Below, piece after piece: positions 1 through 6,606 of a DNA stretch of 12,004 nucleotides. The DNA comes from JAVWMQ01 sp036637375 (lineage in GTDB: Bacteria > Bacillota > Clostridia > Peptostreptococcales > Anaerovoracaceae): positions 1 through 12,004 of the forward strand of contig JAVWMQ010000046.1 in assembly GCA_036637375.1 (NCBI GenBank). Direction: 5' to 3'. How positions within the stretch are numbered: position 1 is the first letter of the stretch; each line of letters starts with the position of its first letter. The notes beneath the pieces were generated by a model. That model was not told the origin of the DNA, made no database searches, and was given only the letters and a program-made list of their open reading frames with translations. The translations under genes were made by a program, and so were the position numbers.

Positions 1-119
1 TTGCACAAGGTTCATTTCTTAGAATAATCTCAATGAAACAACTGTTTCAACATGGCACGAGTTGATACTAAGTACGTAAAATGCTAATTTTTATTGATTT
101 TTTCATTTCACCCGTATAC
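1..119. other. left-edge sequence without a recognisable gene
   Basis: All frames that I followed here close within a few dozen codons. The plus strand holds a short open stretch in the third frame to about base 65, which I could not assign to a family. Because it lies directly against the repeated motif at 120-166, it may be the tail of an insertion-element gene running in from outside the window. That is inference only. Confidence 0.3.
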
Positions 120-166
120 GGAAACATATCTACCGCATTTTGTCGGTATTGGGAAACATATCTACC
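120..166. repeat. two 15-bp direct repeats, possible insertion-element end
   Basis: GGAAACATATCTACC occurs at 120-134 and again, identical, at 152-166, a 32-bp period. Between them a small hairpin can form (TACCG at 131-135 with CGGTA at 144-148). Spaced copies of a transposase-binding motif near a terminus are a known feature of several IS families, notably IS21. No transposase gene is visible to confirm this, so the repeat is observed and the IS assignment is inferred. Confidence 0.45.
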
Positions 167-251
167 ATTTTTATTATAAGCCCTATACTTAATAAATCAA
201 GTTCCATTAGTTATTTAAATTTCTGAACATTATAATTGTATTTTATAAATA

Positions 252-282
252 AGCAGAATGAAATTGACATTTACATTCTGCT
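252..282 (-). terminator. putative terminator after the methyltransferase gene
   Basis: A perfect 9-bp stem, AGCAGAATG (252-260) with CATTCTGCT (274-282), lies about 30 bases beyond the stop codon of the methyltransferase gene. The 3' flank on the minus strand is T-rich (CTTATTTATAAAA) but is not a clean U-tract, so termination may be moderate. It could also act as a 3' RNA-stabilising hairpin. Confidence 0.5.
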
Positions 283-314
283 ATTATTTATGACTTATTT
301 TAATAATCCAAAGT

Positions 315-1307
315 TTATTTATTGTATTTACTTACTAACTGTCCACAAGCTGCATTAATGTTAACACCCTTAGATTCTCGTACTTTTACATAAAGTCCAC
401 CTTTTTCAAGTTTCTTCTTAAATTCTGTCAACATTTGTTTGTTTGGCCTTTTAAGTTTAGACGAATTAGTTGGATTATATTGCAAAATATTAATCATTAT
501 ATTTTTTCCAGCAAACCAATTAACAAGCCTATCTACATCTGACTGTTTATCATTAACTCCAGCAACAAGTAGGTATGCGATTGTTATTTTTCTATTATGT
601 CTCTCTGAGTAAGAAAGAGCTGATTTAACAATATCCTCAATATTAGTATTTTTCATATTAGGAATCAGCATATTTCTTGTATTTTGTGATGTTGCGTGCA
701 GTGAAACCGCTAGTTGAATTTTAACATGTTCTTCTCTAAGTTTTTTCATCTGATTTAATGGCCCTACTGTTGAAATTGTGATTCCAGATGTAGGAAAATC
801 AAACCCCTCTCTATCCCTTAAAATGTGTATAGCCTTAATCACTGACTCATAATTAAGCAACGGCTCTCCCATTCCCATAAATACAATTCGATTAACATTT
901 GAGGGCATCATGATCACTTGCTGAACAATTTCTGACGTAGTTAGATTTCGAACAAAACCATTCCTTCCGGACTCACAAAACACACATCCTATAGGACAAC
1001 CTACCATAGTACTTACACACACTGTTGTCCCACTTCTTCTTTTAATACTTACAGTTTCAATATATCTATCATCACTAAGCTTAAAGATATACTTTTGTGT
1101 TCCATTCCCATCTTTGGTAACACTTTGAACTCCAATATTATGATACTTGCTTTTATTTTTCACTTTATACAAAGAAAAAAACATTTTCTTTGCTTCAGCC
1201 TCACCCATACAATCTGAAATTTCTTTAAAAGTGTAACCGAAAGGGTTGCTTATAATATCATCAGTCGATAAAACAATTCTTTTTGTTGTATTTTTTTTAT
1301 TTTTCAT
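315..1307 (-). CDS. Cfr/RlmN-family radical-SAM 23S rRNA (A2503) methyltransferase
   Basis: This 330-residue protein belongs to the radical-SAM family that methylates A2503 of 23S rRNA, at C2 (RlmN) or C8 (Cfr, a resistance enzyme). The iron-sulfur motif CPIGCVFC gives ligands C104, C108 and C111. The two catalytic cysteines are in register: C97, seven residues before the cluster, and C321 in NINAACGQL. The SAM-binding GMGEP stands at 145-149. The start ATG follows AGGAG (1314-1318) at 6 bases. Odd points: the cluster motif is followed by ESG where the family usually has A/S-T-G, and the first 96 residues are shorter than in Cfr and do not resemble the usual RlmN accessory domain. The position downstream of msr and mef, with its own arrest-type leader, favours a drug-resistance role. 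Whether it makes 2-methyl- or 8-methyladenosine cannot be read from the sequence. Confidence 0.88.
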   Translation of the reverse strand: MKNKKNTTKRIVLSTDDIISNPFGYTFKEISDCMGEAEAKKMFFSLYKVKNKSKYHNIGVQSVTKDGNGTQKYIFKLSDDRYIETVSIKRRSGTTVCVSTMVGCPIGCVFCESGRNGFVRNLTTSEIVQQVIMMPSNVNRIVFMGMGEPLLNYESVIKAIHILRDREGFDFPTSGITISTVGPLNQMKKLREEHVKIQLAVSLHATSQNTRNMLIPNMKNTNIEDIVKSALSYSERHNRKITIAYLLVAGVNDKQSDVDRLVNWFAGKNIMINILQYNPTNSSKLKRPNKQMLTEFKKKLEKGGLYVKVRESKGVNINAACGQLVSKYNK

Positions 1308-1344
1308 ATTTTTCTCCTATATTACAAAATTTAAACTGCAAAAT

Positions 1345-1387
1345 GCAAGTTTTGTACTACGGAATTACCGCAACAAAACTTGCGGTA
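1345..1387 (-). promoter_or_regulatory. attenuator with two competing hairpins before the methyltransferase gene
   Basis: Immediately after the leader-peptide stop, the minus-strand RNA can form an 8-bp stem (arms 1380-1387 and 1366-1373). Alternatively it can form a perfect 11-bp stem (arms 1373-1383 and 1345-1355). The two share bases 1380-1383 and 1373, so they exclude each other. The longer stem is followed by a broken U-rich stretch (ATTTTG, then TTTAAATTTT), so it may be a weak terminator or may act on translation. A ribosome held on the leader would cover the upstream arms, which is the usual layout of erm-type attenuators. Which fold is the off state is not resolved. I found no clear promoter for this unit, so read-through from the msr promoter is possible. 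Confidence 0.65.
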
Positions 1388-1417
1388 CTATTTAATTCTC
1401 ATAAAATTTATAATCAT
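1388..1417 (-). CDS. 9-residue leader peptide MIINFMRIK, putative macrolide arrest peptide
   Basis: A short reading frame, ATG at 1417 to TAG at 1388-1390, encodes MIINFMRIK. It is preceded by a strong ribosome binding site, GGAGGG (1425-1430), 7 bases before the ATG. It ends in Arg-Ile-Lys, the +x+ pattern that causes macrolide- or ketolide-bound ribosomes to stall in leaders such as ErmDL (MTHSMRLR). Competing hairpins begin directly after its stop codon, and the rRNA methyltransferase start lies 80 bases downstream. The frame, its Shine-Dalgarno site and the hairpins are seen directly. Drug-dependent stalling is inferred from the known motif. Confidence 0.75.
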   Translation of the reverse strand: MIINFMRIK

Positions 1418-1472
1418 TTTTATTCCCTCCAAACTATAGTTTATAAAATCTTATCGTTAAATATTCTACTAC

Positions 1473-2696
1473 TTAATCATCAATTTTCTTCATAGACGGA
1501 AGTACAACTGCTAATAATGCAAGTACCAGTATTGCTACTCCTGACATGGCAAACCAGTAATTTATGCCAATTTTATCTGCAAATAATCCTGAAATAATAA
1601 GTCCAAGCGGCATAGCTAAAGACATAATACTACCAAGTAGGCCAAAAACTCTCCCTAAATATTCTGGCTTTATCTTCTCCTGAATCAACACGGTTTGTAC
1701 GCCACTATAAAAAGGAGCTGACATTCCCATAAAAATACTGCAAAATACAAAAACTATAAATCCATTTGTAGGAAGAAGTCCTGATACTGTCATTACTATA
1801 CCCATTAGCAAAAAAGAGGTGAAAATACTAAGGTTTCTTCTCTTAAATCCTCCCCAAGTACTAAGTAGTATACCCCCTGCCAACATTCCAACTGCAAAAA
1901 AACTTCTACGATAGATGCATGTGTCGATGTTCCACTAAAATAACTCATACTCATCAAAGGGAACAAAGCATTTATTGGCATATAAACAAAACAATAAAAT
2001 GCAGTAATCCACAACAACGTAAACAGTCCTTTGTTTTCTTTTAGAATAGCATATCCTGCTTTAGCTTCTGCAAACATACTGCTTTGCTCTGTTTGCGGTG
2101 CTACTTGATGCTTTGGTATTTTTACAATCAATACTGTTATACAAGCAATCAATGCATCAAAAACATCAACTGCAATTACCATATTTAAATCCCAAGTAGC
2201 ATACAAAAAAGCAGCAATAGCAGGACTTAAAATAAAACTAACTAACTGTACTGACTGACTATATCCAGCGCATTTGGTCAACTTATCCTCAGGTACTAAT
2301 TGAGGTGTACAGCATTTAACGCTGGGGAATGAAATGCTGTACCTACACTTCTAATAAAAAGTACAAGCATAACAACCCATATGGGTAATTCTGTTGTAAG
2401 TGCAACAATCGCAAGAACTGCGCCTGCCCCTGCAATGATAATATCTGCTACTATCATTACAGTTTTTCTATTAAAACGTTCAACCAGTACACCAATCATT
2501 GTCCTAGAATAGCTTGCGGCAAAAAACCTACCATCGTTGCCATTGAAAGGGCCATCGCTGATCCAGTAGTATTTGTAAGGTGCCAAATGATCGCCATCTG
2601 TAAAACAGTACTCGTGATTAGCGAAATTGCTTGACCTGCCCATATTGTAAAGAAACTACGTTTCCAATTTTGATTATTCATATATTTTCTCATCAT
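1473..2696 (-). pseudogene. mef: mef-type macrolide efflux MFS transporter, broken by three frameshifts
   Basis: Joined across frames, this is a Mef-family major facilitator (proton-driven efflux of 14- and 15-membered macrolides) of about 408 residues, the usual Mef length of about 405. The N-terminal NWKRSFFTIWAGQAISLITS and later segments such as LFIRSVGTAFHSPALNAV and KPEYLGRVFGLLGSIMSLAMP match Mef closely. Three single-base losses break it. Near 2499 the frame ends after LGQ and resumes at MIGVLVERF. Near 2309 it breaks between ALNAV and TPQLVPED. At 1895-1901 a run of seven A (plus strand) appears one base short, between VEVF and AVGMLAGG. The remaining sequence is well preserved, so the loss is recent or an assembly error. 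The gene starts 11 bases after the msr stop with no strong ribosome binding site; ATG at 2696, 2693 or slightly downstream is possible. Confidence 0.9.
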
Positions 2697-2707
2697 AATT
2701 AAGTTTG

Positions 2708-4180
2708 TTATTGTTTATCGTATATTTTGGTTATAGCCTTATCTTTAATCTCGTATATAATAGTCGCTACATTTTCTACTAAGCGTTTATCGTGAGATAT
2801 AAAGACGATTGTTCCAGCATAGTTTTGCATCATGTTTTCTAACGCCTCAATGCTACTAATATCAAGATAGTTGCTTGGCTCATCTAACAATAAAATGTTA
2901 TAAGGTGCAAGTAATACTTTTGTAAGCAGGATTTTAATAATTTCACCACCTGAAAGCACCGATAAATTTTTGTTAATATCCCTCGGTCCAAAACCCATTG
3001 CAGCTAAGGCTGAACGAATTTCTGGAATTTGATAGTCGCAATCCTCTTGCATAAAGGATATAATTGTTTGTTGATTTGTTAATTGGTATCCCGTCTGTTC
3101 AAGATAACCTATTACTGCCTTAGGTGAAATATCAAAACAAGTATCTGCTTCTAAAATCATTTTAAATAATGTGGTTTTTCCCGTTCCATTTGCTCCAGTA
3201 ATTGCAATTTTTTCCCCAAGCGGAACTTTAAAACTTGCATTTTTAAAAATAACATTTTCTTCAAAACTTAGATTAATATCATCACCCGCAATAGGACACT
3301 TGTTGTGTAAAGCTAAAGCATCACTTTGTTTAAAACGGACTATACGTTTAGTTTCGGGGGCACTTACTTCATCTAATGCAGTAATCCTTTGTTCTAAATT
3401 CTTGGCTGCATTAAAAAGCTTTTTTTGTTTAGTTCCAGTGGATTTTTGATGACCCAATCTACCTGCACTTTCATTTACATTTTTCTTTACTGCACCCTTT
3501 GACTTTTTATCAATTTGCTGAGCTTGCTTTTGTTTTTCCATCATAGAAAGCTCTAACCGCTTACGCTCTTTTTCGATTTTTTTGTATTCTTCAGCTTGCT
3601 GCATATGTTGTTCTTGCTTTTGCTGTGAATACTCGCTATATCCACCCCAGTATTCTGTTATTTTGCCGTCTTTAAGTTCCCATATTTTATCAACAACACT
3701 ATCTAAAAAGTAGCGATCATGACTTACAACAAGTAACGCACCTTCAAAAGCATCAATATTTTTAATTAATAAGTTAATACCTTCTTCATCAAGATGGCAG
3801 GTTGGCTCATCTATGAATAAAGCGTGAGATTGCTTAGAAAAGGCTGTTGCTATTTTCATACGAGTTTCTTCGCCACCACTCATAGTATCTTGATTTAGGT
3901 TAGACACTCCAAAACGAGATAGTAGTGATAAATCAGACTCCTCACTAGGCTGGCTTCTTTCAAGTTGCGGAATATATGTTACTGTACCAAAATTTTGAAG
4001 TTTAGCATTTGCTAAAGTTTGTTTTTGGGAAAGTATATTAAGAAGCGTGCTTTTACCACAGCCGTTATCACCGATTAAACCAATACGGTCGTATGAGTAT
4101 ATTTCAATATCATTAATATCTAATATCTCTTTGCCCGAGTATTCAAGTTGAATATTCTCGGCTTTTAAAATTAGTTCCAT
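2708..4180 (-). CDS. msr: Msr(D)-type ABC-F ribosomal protection protein
   Basis: A 490-residue ABC-F protein of the antibiotic-resistance class, close in length to Msr(D) (487) and alike over its whole length. Such proteins are cytosolic ATPases without membrane segments that enter the ribosomal E site and displace macrolides and, in some members, ketolides. Domain 1 has Walker A GDNGCGKST (37-45), signature SGGE (101-104), Walker B LFIDEPT (121-127) and the switch SHD (153-155). A charged interdomain linker at about 183-290 corresponds to the drug-resistance element. Domain 2 has GANGTGKTT (329-337), LSGGE (409-413), LLLDEPS (430-436) and SHD (462-464). All catalytic motifs are intact. The start ATG has AGGAG (4189-4193) 8 bases upstream. 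It is the first structural gene after the leader-peptide attenuator and is followed at once by the mef remnant, the reverse of the usual mef-msr order. Confidence 0.95.
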   Translation of the reverse strand: MELILKAENIQLEYSGKEILDINDIEIYSYDRIGLIGDNGCGKSTLLNILSQKQTLANAKLQNFGTVTYIPQLERSQPSEESDLSLLSRFGVSNLNQDTMSGGEETRMKIATAFSKQSHALFIDEPTCHLDEEGINLLIKNIDAFEGALLVVSHDRYFLDSVVDKIWELKDGKITEYWGGYSEYSQQKQEQHMQQAEEYKKIEKERKRLELSMMEKQKQAQQIDKKSKGAVKKNVNESAGRLGHQKSTGTKQKKLFNAAKNLEQRITALDEVSAPETKRIVRFKQSDALALHNKCPIAGDDINLSFEENVIFKNASFKVPLGEKIAITGANGTGKTTLFKMILEADTCFDISPKAVIGYLEQTGYQLTNQQTIISFMQEDCDYQIPEIRSALAAMGFGPRDINKNLSVLSGGEIIKILLTKVLLAPYNILLLDEPSNYLDISSIEALENMMQNYAGTIVFISHDKRLVENVATIIYEIKDKAITKIYDKQ

Positions 4181-4246
4181 TTTGTTTTCTCCTTGTATTT
4201 TTTATTGTTTTACAGTATAAAAATAGGCAATAAAAAATGCAGTCCA

Positions 4247-4265
4247 AAAACCGCAATACGGCTTT
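4247..4265 (-). promoter_or_regulatory. second leader hairpin with a competing antiterminator-like pairing
   Basis: On the minus-strand RNA, AAAGCCG (4259-4265) pairs with CGGTTTT (4247-4253) around a 5-base loop, with one G-U pair. This stem can be replaced by a pairing of the same CTAAAG (4262-4267) with CTTTAG upstream (4311-4316). Such alternative folds downstream of an arrest peptide are the pattern of Erm(K)-type transcriptional attenuation. The pairings are read by eye, without folding energies. Confidence 0.45.
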
Positions 4266-4363
4266 AGTCTGCAAATATACAAAATCAGAAAACACAAACA
4301 GAAGGTAGCCCTAAAGTCAACCAAAATCATCTATGTTACTACATTCGTAAAAATAAGCACAAC

Positions 4364-4388
4364 AAAAAAGCCCATTACCGTGAATGGA
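4364..4388 (-). terminator. leader terminator of the msr attenuator
   Basis: Twenty-odd bases after the leader peptide stop, the minus strand carries CCATT (arm 4383-4387) and AATGG (arm 4372-4376), extended by one G-U pair, then GC and six T (4364-4369). The short stem with a clean U-tract is an intrinsic-terminator shape that would stop transcription before msr in the absence of drug. Antitermination after ribosome stalling on MTASMRLR is inferred from the erm/msr(C) model. Confidence 0.6.
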
Positions 4389-4411
4389 ATTACTCTTTTT
4401 TTATTGCCTTC

Positions 4412-4438
4412 TTATCTTAAACGCATGCTTGCAGTCAT
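4412..4438 (-). CDS. 8-residue leader peptide MTASMRLR, macrolide arrest peptide of msr
   Basis: ATG at 4438 to TAA at 4412-4414 encodes MTASMRLR, preceded by AGGAGGA (4448-4454) at 9 bases. It matches ErmDL (MTHSMRL-R) and the msr(C) leader (MTASMRL-K) almost residue for residue. In that class, a macrolide or ketolide in the exit tunnel blocks peptide bond formation with Leu7 in the P site and Arg8 in the A site. It lies between a good promoter and a terminator hairpin, about 230 bases before msr, so drug-induced expression of msr is well supported by analogy. Confidence 0.88.
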   Translation of the reverse strand: MTASMRLR

Positions 4439-4471
4439 AGTATAGCTTCCTCCTACTGTTATATTTACTTT

Positions 4472-4500
4472 ATAATAACACATAACATCAATTAATTCAA
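4472..4500 (-). promoter_or_regulatory. sigma-A-type promoter of the msr leader
   Basis: TTGAAT (4495-4500) and TATTAT (4472-4477) are separated by exactly 17 bases, and the -10 is preceded by TGT, an extended -10. Predicted transcription starts around 4465, giving a short 5' end before the leader-peptide ribosome binding site at 4454. It probably serves msr, the mef remnant and, by read-through, the methyltransferase. Confidence 0.65.
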
Positions 4501-4619
4501 TTGTTTTATGCTCCTAAACACATTCTCACTTACAGTTTGTTAATTTAAACAAACATATAATCAATTCTGCCACATCAATATTCAGACTTTGCCATGACCA
4601 GTACATCAAAATAATACAT
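4501..4619. other. spacer between recombinase and resistance array, candidate element end
   Basis: No gene is visible. An inverted repeat GTTTGTT (4535-4541) / AACAAAC (4548-4554) with a 6-base centre stands in the middle; it lacks a U-tract on either strand and so is not a convincing terminator. Large serine recombinase genes usually lie beside the attachment site of their element, so the core may be in this stretch, but without the other junction it cannot be placed. Confidence 0.35.
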
Positions 4620-6188
4620 TTATCTCCCAACAGCCACACTTGTTCCAGACTTAAACTCTACTGTGAGGCTATCCTCATAAACAGTGACCTTTTCGACCAT
4701 TCGTCTAACAAGCACTTCATCGTATTCTGCTATCTGTTCTACTTGCTCCTGTAAGAATTGATGCATCTCATCCATCCGCTGTTTCAATCCTTCATTTTGT
4801 GCCTTATCGAGCAGTACCTTTTGTTTTAATTCTCGTTGATGGTCTATCTGATTTGCAATGTCAGTGTAGTCCTGCTTGGCATTTGCAACTTTTAATAATT
4901 CCTGTTGTAGATCTTCCAGTTTGGCATTGATGCTTTCAAGGGAATCCTTATCTTCAAGAGAAAAGGCAAGTCGTATGTTTTCTTCTAAGGTTTTTAGCAT
5001 TTCATCCTTACCACCAATTGCGGTGTTAATAGCCTCAACAACTGCTGCCTGTAAGTCTGATTCTAAAATGGTATCTGCATCACATTTTTTTGGCCCATGT
5101 TCCACTCTGGTGCAACAACGCCATACTATGGAATGTTTCCCTCTATTGTTCCAAGCAATTCTTCTATAAATATCTCCACACTGAGGGCAAACAACAATGC
5201 TGGAAAGTGCGTACTTACTACTGTATACTCTTTTCTTTTTATTTGTTCCACTGTGCAGGTTGGCACGTCTTAGAAGTTCTTCTTGCACCTGCATATATAA
5301 ATCTCTTGTAATAATTGGTTCATGGCTATTTTCTACATAGTACTGTGGCACAATGCCATTATTCTTTACTCGCTTTTTTGTCAGTACATCAACCGTATAT
5401 GTTTTTTGAAGCAATGCATCACCAATATATTTTTCATTGGTTAGTATCTTCTTTACGCTTTCTGGTCTCCACTTAGGTTTACCTGCTGCTGTAAGAATAC
5501 CATCTCGCTCTAACCCTTCACCAATACTTTTTAAGCTAGATCCTTGCAGGTACTCAAGATAAATACGTTTTACAATCTCTGCTTCAGTAGGTTCAATTAC
5601 TAAGTTTCCATCATCATCTTTGGTGTATCCCATAAAACGATTGTGATTTACTTGCACTTCTCCATTTTGGTATCTGAACTGCAATCCCATTTTTACATTC
5701 TTGCTTAAGGATTCACTTTCTTGTTGGGCCAAACTTGCCATGATGGTAAGCAGCACTTCACCTTTGGAGTCCATCGTATTAATGTTTTCTTTTTCAAAAA
5801 ACACTGGAATGTTCTTTTCTTTTAATTGTCTTATATATTGCAGACAATCTAGAGTGTTTCTTGCAAATCGACTAATTGATTTTGTTACGATCATATCTAT
5901 TTTTCCAAGCATACAATCTTCAATCATGCGATTAAATTCATCTCGTTTTTTGGTGTTTGTTCCTGAAATGCCATCATCAGCATATATCCCAGCAAACTCC
6001 CATTCATCGTTCTTTTGTATAAAAGCTGTGTAATGCTCTACCTGTGCATCATAACTTGATGCCTGTTCTTCACTATCAGTACTAACTCTACAATATGCAG
6101 CAACCCTTAGTTTTGGTTTTTCTTCCTCGGTTACTGTATTACCAACCCTTTTTCTTGCTGGAATAAGGGTAATGTTTTTACTCGCCAT
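4620..6188 (-). CDS. large serine recombinase (522 aa), third gene of the integration module
   Basis: A large serine recombinase of the phage and transposon integrase type, which cuts and joins attachment sites through a serine-DNA intermediate. The resolvase domain starts at RVAAYCRVST, with nucleophile S36 and R34, and includes SISRFARN (104-111). The recombinase DNA-binding domain covers about 180-310. A zinc ribbon follows with C334, C337, C358 or C359, and C369. A long coiled coil (about 395-490) precedes the C-terminal beta segment. I chose ATG 6188 because GAGGTG (6196-6201) lies 7 bases upstream; a longer in-frame start at 6203 adds five residues. The start overlaps the end of the preceding gene by 11 bases, which suggests coupled translation. 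No break or missing catalytic residue is seen. Confidence 0.93.
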   Translation of the reverse strand: MASKNITLIPARKRVGNTVTEEEKPKLRVAAYCRVSTDSEEQASSYDAQVEHYTAFIQKNDEWEFAGIYADDGISGTNTKKRDEFNRMIEDCMLGKIDMIVTKSISRFARNTLDCLQYIRQLKEKNIPVFFEKENINTMDSKGEVLLTIMASLAQQESESLSKNVKMGLQFRYQNGEVQVNHNRFMGYTKDDDGNLVIEPTEAEIVKRIYLEYLQGSSLKSIGEGLERDGILTAAGKPKWRPESVKKILTNEKYIGDALLQKTYTVDVLTKKRVKNNGIVPQYYVENSHEPIITRDLYMQVQEELLRRANLHSGTNKKKRVYSSKYALSSIVVCPQCGDIYRRIAWNNRGKHSIVWRCCTRVEHGPKKCDADTILESDLQAAVVEAINTAIGGKDEMLKTLEENIRLAFSLEDKDSLESINAKLEDLQQELLKVANAKQDYTDIANQIDHQRELKQKVLLDKAQNEGLKQRMDEMHQFLQEQVEQIAEYDEVLVRRMVEKVTVYEDSLTVEFKSGTSVAVGR

Positions 6189-6606
6189 TTGTGACCACCT
6201 CACTTTCTATTAGGCTGTATAGATACTGTGCCTTTTCAAATGCATCAGCAAAATATTCTGTAGCTTGTTGTATTACAAACTTTGTTGGTATATCTGGAAG
6301 GTTATTAGTTTCCAGTTCTCTAACTCTCCCAAGTGACGTTGCCTTGGCAAGCCTTACTTCTTCTGCTTTATCAAAGGTTTCTTTGTCAATAATAGCGGGG
6401 TAGAAATCATCTCCTAAGTAGTGCTTATTCCTAAGCATTCGCCCTGCACTCCCATGATATAAATTCAACCCTACTTCTTTTGCTGCTACTGTTAATGCAA
6501 GACCTGCAATATAACCTTTATAAAAAAATCTTACATTTTCAGCTTGTTCTTCATTCACTACGGCCTTACCATCTACGATTTCATATCCATAAGGAATATG
6601 TTTCAT
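6178..6606 (-). CDS. recombinase-domain protein lacking the catalytic domain
   Basis: A 142-residue protein whose first 90 residues look like the DNA-binding recombinase domain of large serine recombinases: IPYGYEIVDGKAVVNEEQAE (4-23), a weak helix-turn-helix-like stretch, RMLRNKHYLGD (56-66) and AIIDKETFDKAEEV (71-84). There is no resolvase domain, no catalytic serine, no zinc ribbon and no coiled coil of the usual length. Its ATG shares one base with the TGA of the recombinase before it (TGATG), and its end overlaps the start of the recombinase after it, so the three are translated as a unit. It is too well framed to be debris. It may be a directionality or accessory subunit, which is inference. 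Confidence 0.8.
   Translation of the reverse strand: MKHIPYGYEIVDGKAVVNEEQAENVRFFYKGYIAGLALTVAAKEVGLNLYHGSAGRMLRNKHYLGDDFYPAIIDKETFDKAEEVRLAKATSLGRVRELETNNLPDIPTKFVIQQATEYFADAFEKAQYLYSLIESEVVTNGE

Larger units (their letters stand above)
4226..4408 (-). promoter_or_regulatory. msr leader RNA closed by a 12-bp long-range complement
   Basis: The msr 5' leader has at its start GGCAATAAAAAA (minus strand, 4397-4408), and near its end the exact reverse complement TTTTTTATTGCC (4226-4237). These could pair and enclose both smaller hairpins at 4364-4388 and 4247-4265. The 5' arm lies just 3 bases after the leader peptide stop codon, where a stalled ribosome would cover it. The complementarity is seen directly; the regulatory role is inferred. 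Confidence 0.5.

Noticed and set aside
120..166. CRISPR-like repeat and spacer
   Set aside because: There are only two copies of 15 bp with a 17-bp gap, no third unit and no cas gene. Unit sizes are too small.
315..1307. Naming the methyltransferase cfr or rlmN outright
   Set aside because: The catalytic residues are shared by both groups and the N-terminus fits neither clearly. The methylated position cannot be told from the sequence.
1433..1461. TTTAAC-17-TATAGT as promoter of the second leader
   Set aside because: The -35 is poor and the predicted transcript start would fall on the leader's ribosome binding site, so the leader could not be translated well.
1283..1495. Plus-strand frame of 70 codons across the mef-methyltransferase spacer
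   Set aside because: It overlaps the attenuator and leader on the other strand, has no ribosome binding site and has a low-complexity composition. It is a shadow frame.
3171..3449. Plus-strand frame of 92 codons inside msr
   Set aside because: It is antisense to the well-conserved second ABC domain, with no start signal and no protein-like pattern.
4535..4554. Inverted repeat as a terminator of the recombinase operon
   Set aside because: The 7-bp A/T-rich stem has no U-tract on either side and lies 66 bases past the stop codon.
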